A stretch of 64,000 nucleotides of DNA from CAIWHR01 sp963734085 (GTDB lineage: Bacteria; Pseudomonadota; Gammaproteobacteria; Burkholderiales; Casimicrobiaceae). Position 1 is the first letter of the stretch, and each line of letters begins with the position of its first letter. The DNA is taken from positions 496,001 to 560,000 of the forward strand of contig CAVTFT010000017.1 in assembly GCA_963734085.1 (NCBI GenBank), given 5' to 3'. Below the pieces are notes generated by a model that was not told the origin of the DNA, did not search any database, and was given only the letters and a program-made list of their open reading frames with translations. The position numbers and the translations under genes were made by a program. This document shows positions 60,752-64,000 of the stretch, piece after piece.

Positions 60752-61642
60752 CTATTTCTCGCGAAAGAGACTGAGTACCAATTCGCGCAGCCAGCGGCTG
60801 CCCGGATCGCCCGCGTAGCGCCACGACCAGTGCACGCTGACGTCGAACGCCGGGAGCCCGACCCGAGGGTGCCAGACCGCGTAATCGCCCATCTCGCGGA
60901 AGACGTCGGCGAGCCGTGCCGGCATCACCACGGCGAGATCGGTCTCGGCGAGGATGCGCGGCAGGACCAGGAAATGAGGCATCGCGAGCCGGATGCTGCC
61001 GGACAGGCCGAGGTCCTTCAGCGCGCGGGCGGTCGCGCCGTGCGACTTGATGACTGCGTAGCTGAGCTTCGCGAGTGCGGCGCGCGTCGGCGGGCGCCGG
61101 GCGAGCGGGTGGCCGGCGCGCATCAGCACGACATAGCGCTCGGACAGGAGGGGCGCGCGCTCGACATCCACCAGCGCGGGGAGATAGCCCACCGCCAGGT
61201 CGATGCGTCCGCTTTCCAATGCGGGCGCGATGTCCTTGTCGTCCAGCTGGAACGTCTCGATGCGCACGCCGGGTGCCTCGGCCGCGAGCACTTTCATCAG
61301 CCGCGGCAGGAAAACCGTCTCGCCGATGTCGCTCATGTGCAGACGGAACGTGCGCTCGGAAGCGGCCGGGTCGTAACGCTCGCCTTCCTGGATCGCCACG
61401 TCGAGGACATGCAGCGCATGGCGCACGGCCTCGGCGAGGCGGTCGGCCTTCGCGGTCGGCGCCATGCCCCCCTGAGTGCGGACGAACAGTGGATCCTTGT
61501 AGAGAAGGCGCAGCCGCTTCAAGCCGTGGCTCACCGTCGGTTGCGACAGCCCGAGCCGCTCGGCCGCGCGGCTGACGCTGCCTTCGGCGTGGATGGCATG
61601 AAACGTCAGCAGCAGGTTGAGGTCAACATCGGCGGTATTCAT
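60752..61642 (-). CDS. LysR-family transcriptional regulator
   Basis: A 296-residue LTTR. The N-terminal helix-turn-helix is GSVSRAAERLGLSQPTVSHG (about 21-40), followed by RLRLLYKDPLFVRTQGGMAPT; the effector domain follows (about 90-296). It is divergent from iorA with 90 bases between and probably controls that operon. The effector is unknown. Confidence 0.9.
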   Translation of the reverse strand: MNTADVDLNLLLTFHAIHAEGSVSRAAERLGLSQPTVSHGLKRLRLLYKDPLFVRTQGGMAPTAKADRLAEAVRHALHVLDVAIQEGERYDPAASERTFRLHMSDIGETVFLPRLMKVLAAEAPGVRIETFQLDDKDIAPALESGRIDLAVGYLPALVDVERAPLLSERYVVLMRAGHPLARRPPTRAALAKLSYAVIKSHGATARALKDLGLSGSIRLAMPHFLVLPRILAETDLAVVMPARLADVFREMGDYAVWHPRVGLPAFDVSVHWSWRYAGDPGSRWLRELVLSLFREK

Positions 61643-61653
61643 GGCAAGAATGA

Positions 61654-61677
61654 TCGATATCAAGGGTATGCTATCGA
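61654..61677. promoter_or_regulatory. Candidate LysR-type operator
   Basis: TCGATA (61654-61659) and TATCGA (61672-61677) are perfect inverted arms with a 12-base centre, in the LysR/iorA spacer. The spacing fits the T-N11-A pattern of LysR boxes. Confidence 0.45.
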
Positions 61678-61732
61678 CAAATAATACGGCGGCGACTAGA
61701 TTGGCGCCAGTACGGTGGCGGGGAGCGACGGC

Positions 61733-63886
61733 GTGGAAGTCTCGTTCAGGAGGGAAGCCAGGGCGCTGCGCCTCGGGGCCGGCGAGGTCTTCCATGGGGA
61801 GGGGATCCTGGCGATCACCAAGGCGCTGCTGCAATCCGGCGTCGCTTACGTCGGCGGTTATCAGGGCGCGCCCGTTTCGCACCTGATGGACGTTCTCGTG
61901 CAGTCGAAGGACTACCTCGCCGACCTGGGCGTGCACGTCGAGGCCTGCGCGAACGAAGCCTCGGCCGCGGCGATGCTGGGCGCGTCGATCCACTACCCGC
62001 TGCGCGGCGCCGTGACGTGGAAGTCGATCGTCGGCACCAACGTCGCCGCCGACGCGCTGTCGAATCTCGCTTCGCCCGGCGTGACCGGTGGCGCACTGAT
62101 CGTCATCGGCGAGGACTACGGCGAGGGCGCGAGCGTTGTCCAGGAGCGCACGGCGGCCTTCGCGCTCAAGTCGTCGCTGGTGCTGCTCGACCCGCGTCCG
62201 GACCTCGCGCACATGGTGCGCATCGTCGAGGAGGGCTTCGCACTCTCCGAAGCGTCGAACACGCCGGTGATGCTGCAACTGCGCATCCGCGCGTGCCACG
62301 TCCGCGGCAGTTTCGTCTGCAAGGACAACGTCGCGCCGTCGATTTCGGCGAAGCACCTGCAGGACGCGCCCGCCGCGTTCGACTATGGCCGGTTGTCGCA
62401 TCCGCCCTCGACCTATCGCCACGAGAAGTTGAAAACGAGCGAGCGCCTCCCCGCCGCACGGAGGTACATCGTCGAGCACGGTCTGAACGAGACCTTTCCG
62501 GGACAGCGCGACGATGTCGGGTTGATCGTCCAGGGCGGCCTCTACAACTCGCTCGTCCGCGCGTTGCAGGAACTCTCGCTCGCCGACGAGTTCGGCGGCA
62601 GCGCGCTGCCGCTCTTCGTGCTGAACGCGACGTATCCGCTCGTGGGAGACGAGATCCGCGATTTCTGTCTCGGCAAGCGCGCGGTGCTGGTCGTCGAGGA
62701 GGGACAGCCGGAGTTCATCGAGCAGGACATCATGACGATCCTGCGCCGTCTGGACTTGAACACCCGAGTCCATGGCAAGGACATGCTGCAGATGGCGGGC
62801 GAATACACGATCGAGGTGATCGCGCGCGGCGTCGCGGCGTTCGCTGCGCAGCATGCGCCGGAGCTGACGCTCGAGACCGGGCGGGCGTGGCTCGATGGGA
62901 TCACTGCGCGCCGCGAGGCCGTTGCGAGAGACCTCGTTGAACCGCTGCCGGCGCGACCGCCGCAGTTCTGCGTGGGCTGCCCGGAGCGGCCGGTGTTCGC
63001 GGCGCTGAAGCTCCTCCAGCAGGACATCGGCCGCGTGCACATCGCCGCCGACATCGGCTGCCATTCGTTCGCGTCGTTCGAGCCGTTCAACTCGGGCCAC
63101 ACGATACTCGGATACGGGATGAGCCTCGCCTCGCGCGCGGGCGTGTCGCCGATGATGCGCAGCCGCGCGCTCGCGATCATGGGCGACGGCGGCTTCTGGC
63201 ACAACGGGCTCGTCTCCGGCGTGCAGTCGGCGCTGTTTAACGGCGACGACGCCGTGCTCGTCATCCTCAAGAACGGCTACACGTCGGCGACCGGCACGCA
63301 GGAAATCCTTTCGACGCCGACCGAGGAATACAAGGCTCACGCGCCGGACAAGCACGAAAGCCTCGTCCATACCAACGTCGCGATCGAGCGGACGCTCAAA
63401 GGCATCGGCGTGCGGTGGTTGCGCAACGTCGACAGCTATCGCGTCGACGAAATGCGGCGCACGCTGCACGAAGCCTTCACGACCGATTTCGCCGGTCTCA
63501 AGGTGATCGTGGCCGAGGGTGAATGCCAGCTCGAGCGGCAGCGTCGCGTCAAGCCATGGCTCGCCGGCCTCGCCAACGCGGGCAAGCGCACGGTGCGCGT
63601 CAAGTACGGCGTCGACGAGGATGTCTGCTCGGGCGATCACTCGTGCATCCGGCTTTCCGGATGCCCGACGCTCTCGTTGAGGGCGAGCTCCGATCCCTTG
63701 AGGGTCGATCCGGTCGCGACGGTGCTGGACGGCTGCGTCGGCTGTGGCCTGTGCGGGGAGAACGCGCACGCGGCGGCGCTCTGCCCGTCGTTCTATCGCG
63801 GGGAAGTCATCCGTAATCCGAACTGGCGCGATCGCTTCGGTGCATGGCTGCGGCATGCGGTGATTCGTTTCCTCCAGCCCGCCTAA
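61733..63886 (+). CDS. iorA: Indolepyruvate ferredoxin oxidoreductase, alpha subunit
   Basis: A 717-residue ThDP enzyme that oxidatively decarboxylates aryl-pyruvates to aryl-acetyl-CoA, e.g. indolepyruvate. AYVGGYQGAPVSHLMDV starts the PYR domain, IMGDGGFWHNG is the ThDP-binding block, and the C-terminus has Cys-rich iron-sulfur motifs (CSGDHSCIRLSGCP and CVGCGLCG with a later CP). I chose GTG 61733 with GGGGAG upstream; GTG 61715 has no ribosome-binding site. The beta subunit starts downstream. Confidence 0.88.
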   Translation: MEVSFRREARALRLGAGEVFHGEGILAITKALLQSGVAYVGGYQGAPVSHLMDVLVQSKDYLADLGVHVEACANEASAAAMLGASIHYPLRGAVTWKSIVGTNVAADALSNLASPGVTGGALIVIGEDYGEGASVVQERTAAFALKSSLVLLDPRPDLAHMVRIVEEGFALSEASNTPVMLQLRIRACHVRGSFVCKDNVAPSISAKHLQDAPAAFDYGRLSHPPSTYRHEKLKTSERLPAARRYIVEHGLNETFPGQRDDVGLIVQGGLYNSLVRALQELSLADEFGGSALPLFVLNATYPLVGDEIRDFCLGKRAVLVVEEGQPEFIEQDIMTILRRLDLNTRVHGKDMLQMAGEYTIEVIARGVAAFAAQHAPELTLETGRAWLDGITARREAVARDLVEPLPARPPQFCVGCPERPVFAALKLLQQDIGRVHIAADIGCHSFASFEPFNSGHTILGYGMSLASRAGVSPMMRSRALAIMGDGGFWHNGLVSGVQSALFNGDDAVLVILKNGYTSATGTQEILSTPTEEYKAHAPDKHESLVHTNVAIERTLKGIGVRWLRNVDSYRVDEMRRTLHEAFTTDFAGLKVIVAEGECQLERQRRVKPWLAGLANAGKRTVRVKYGVDEDVCSGDHSCIRLSGCPTLSLRASSDPLRVDPVATVLDGCVGCGLCGENAHAAALCPSFYRGEVIRNPNWRDRFGAWLRHAVIRFLQPA

Positions 63887-63947
63887 AGAGACCGATGAAG
63901 AGTCACCGTGTCAATCCGACGAACGCGTGCAGCATCGCGCCCCGCTC

Positions 63948-64000
63948 GTGACTAAACCGATTTCAATTCTGGTTGGCGCGCTTGGCGGCGAAGGCGGCGG
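63948..64000 (+). CDS. iorB: Indolepyruvate oxidoreductase, beta subunit, N-terminus cut by window edge
   Basis: The last 53 bases encode MTKPISILVGALGGEGG, the start of IorB-type gamma-domain proteins with the glycine-rich GALGGEGG loop. It starts with GTG (63948), or GTG 63927 with seven extra residues. It follows iorA by about 61 bases. Confidence 0.75.
   Translation, partial: MTKPISILVGALGGEGG

Noticed and set aside
61643..63856. Minus-strand open frame running from the LysR gene across all of iorA
   Set aside because: Only the part at 60752-61642 has LysR motifs; the rest is an antisense shadow of iorA.

Overview
The window is GC-rich, densely coding DNA whose families point to a betaproteobacterium, probably Burkholderiales-like: a tripartite-tricarboxylate (Bug) binding protein, a PaaX-controlled phenylacetate operon with the PaaN-type aldehyde dehydrogenase, a fused IolC-DUF2090 protein and a two-subunit indolepyruvate oxidoreductase. 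The taxon is inference. I saw no tRNA, rRNA, CRISPR array, insertion sequence or prophage gene.

Layout. 1-2.4 kb: menE (cut by the window edge), menB and a Bug protein on the minus strand. 2.6-7.6 kb: a transglutaminase-like protein, then an ATPase, a fused FtsX-type permease and an AttH/CrtC-like secreted protein that resemble an Att-type ABC system. 7.6-13.6 kb: myo-inositol catabolism, iolG divergent from iolC-iolD-iolE, followed by a decayed iolB remnant. 13.7-19.0 kb: an acyl-CoA degradation operon (SCP2-type thiolase, two hot-dog dehydratase subunits, acyl-CoA dehydrogenase, dienoyl-CoA reductase-like flavoprotein). 19.0-20.4 kb: menA with an overlapping hot-dog thioesterase. 20.6-26.4 kb: phosphoribosyltransferase, alpha/beta hydrolase, BCAM0308-like protein, a two-subunit molybdenum hydroxylase and an Old Yellow Enzyme. 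26.5-30.5 kb: a PaaK-like gene remnant, DoxX-like and DUF3419 proteins, an SRPBCC protein and nicotinate phosphoribosyltransferase. 30.7-35.3 kb: archease and RtcB RNA ligase, then a methyltransferase/flavoprotein pair resembling TmsB/TmsA (10-methyl fatty acid synthesis). 36.3-42.8 kb: an RhlE-type helicase behind a long leader, a four-gene ABC importer and a secreted beta-propeller protein. 43.0-54.8 kb: a nucleotidyltransferase-like protein, divergent paaX, and paaABCDE-N-G-H-I-K. 55.2-60.6 kb: a sparser accessory stretch with arylsulfatase, a DsrC-like protein without its active cysteines, a SYLF-domain protein and a CBS protein. 60.7-64 kb: a LysR regulator divergent from iorA-iorB (iorB cut by the window edge).

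How they work together. Most of the window is heterotrophic catabolism feeding acyl-CoA and central metabolism: inositol, phenylacetate, other acyl-CoAs and aryl-pyruvates. The split men genes suggest that menaquinone is made, which is unusual for a betaproteobacterium. The lipid-related genes at 27-35 kb suggest unusual membrane lipids. Decay is visible in iolB, in the PaaK-like fragment and in a 25-codon signal-peptide ORF after the arylsulfatase. Two copies of a palindromic intergenic repeat and one CACGAAG hairpin lie between genes.
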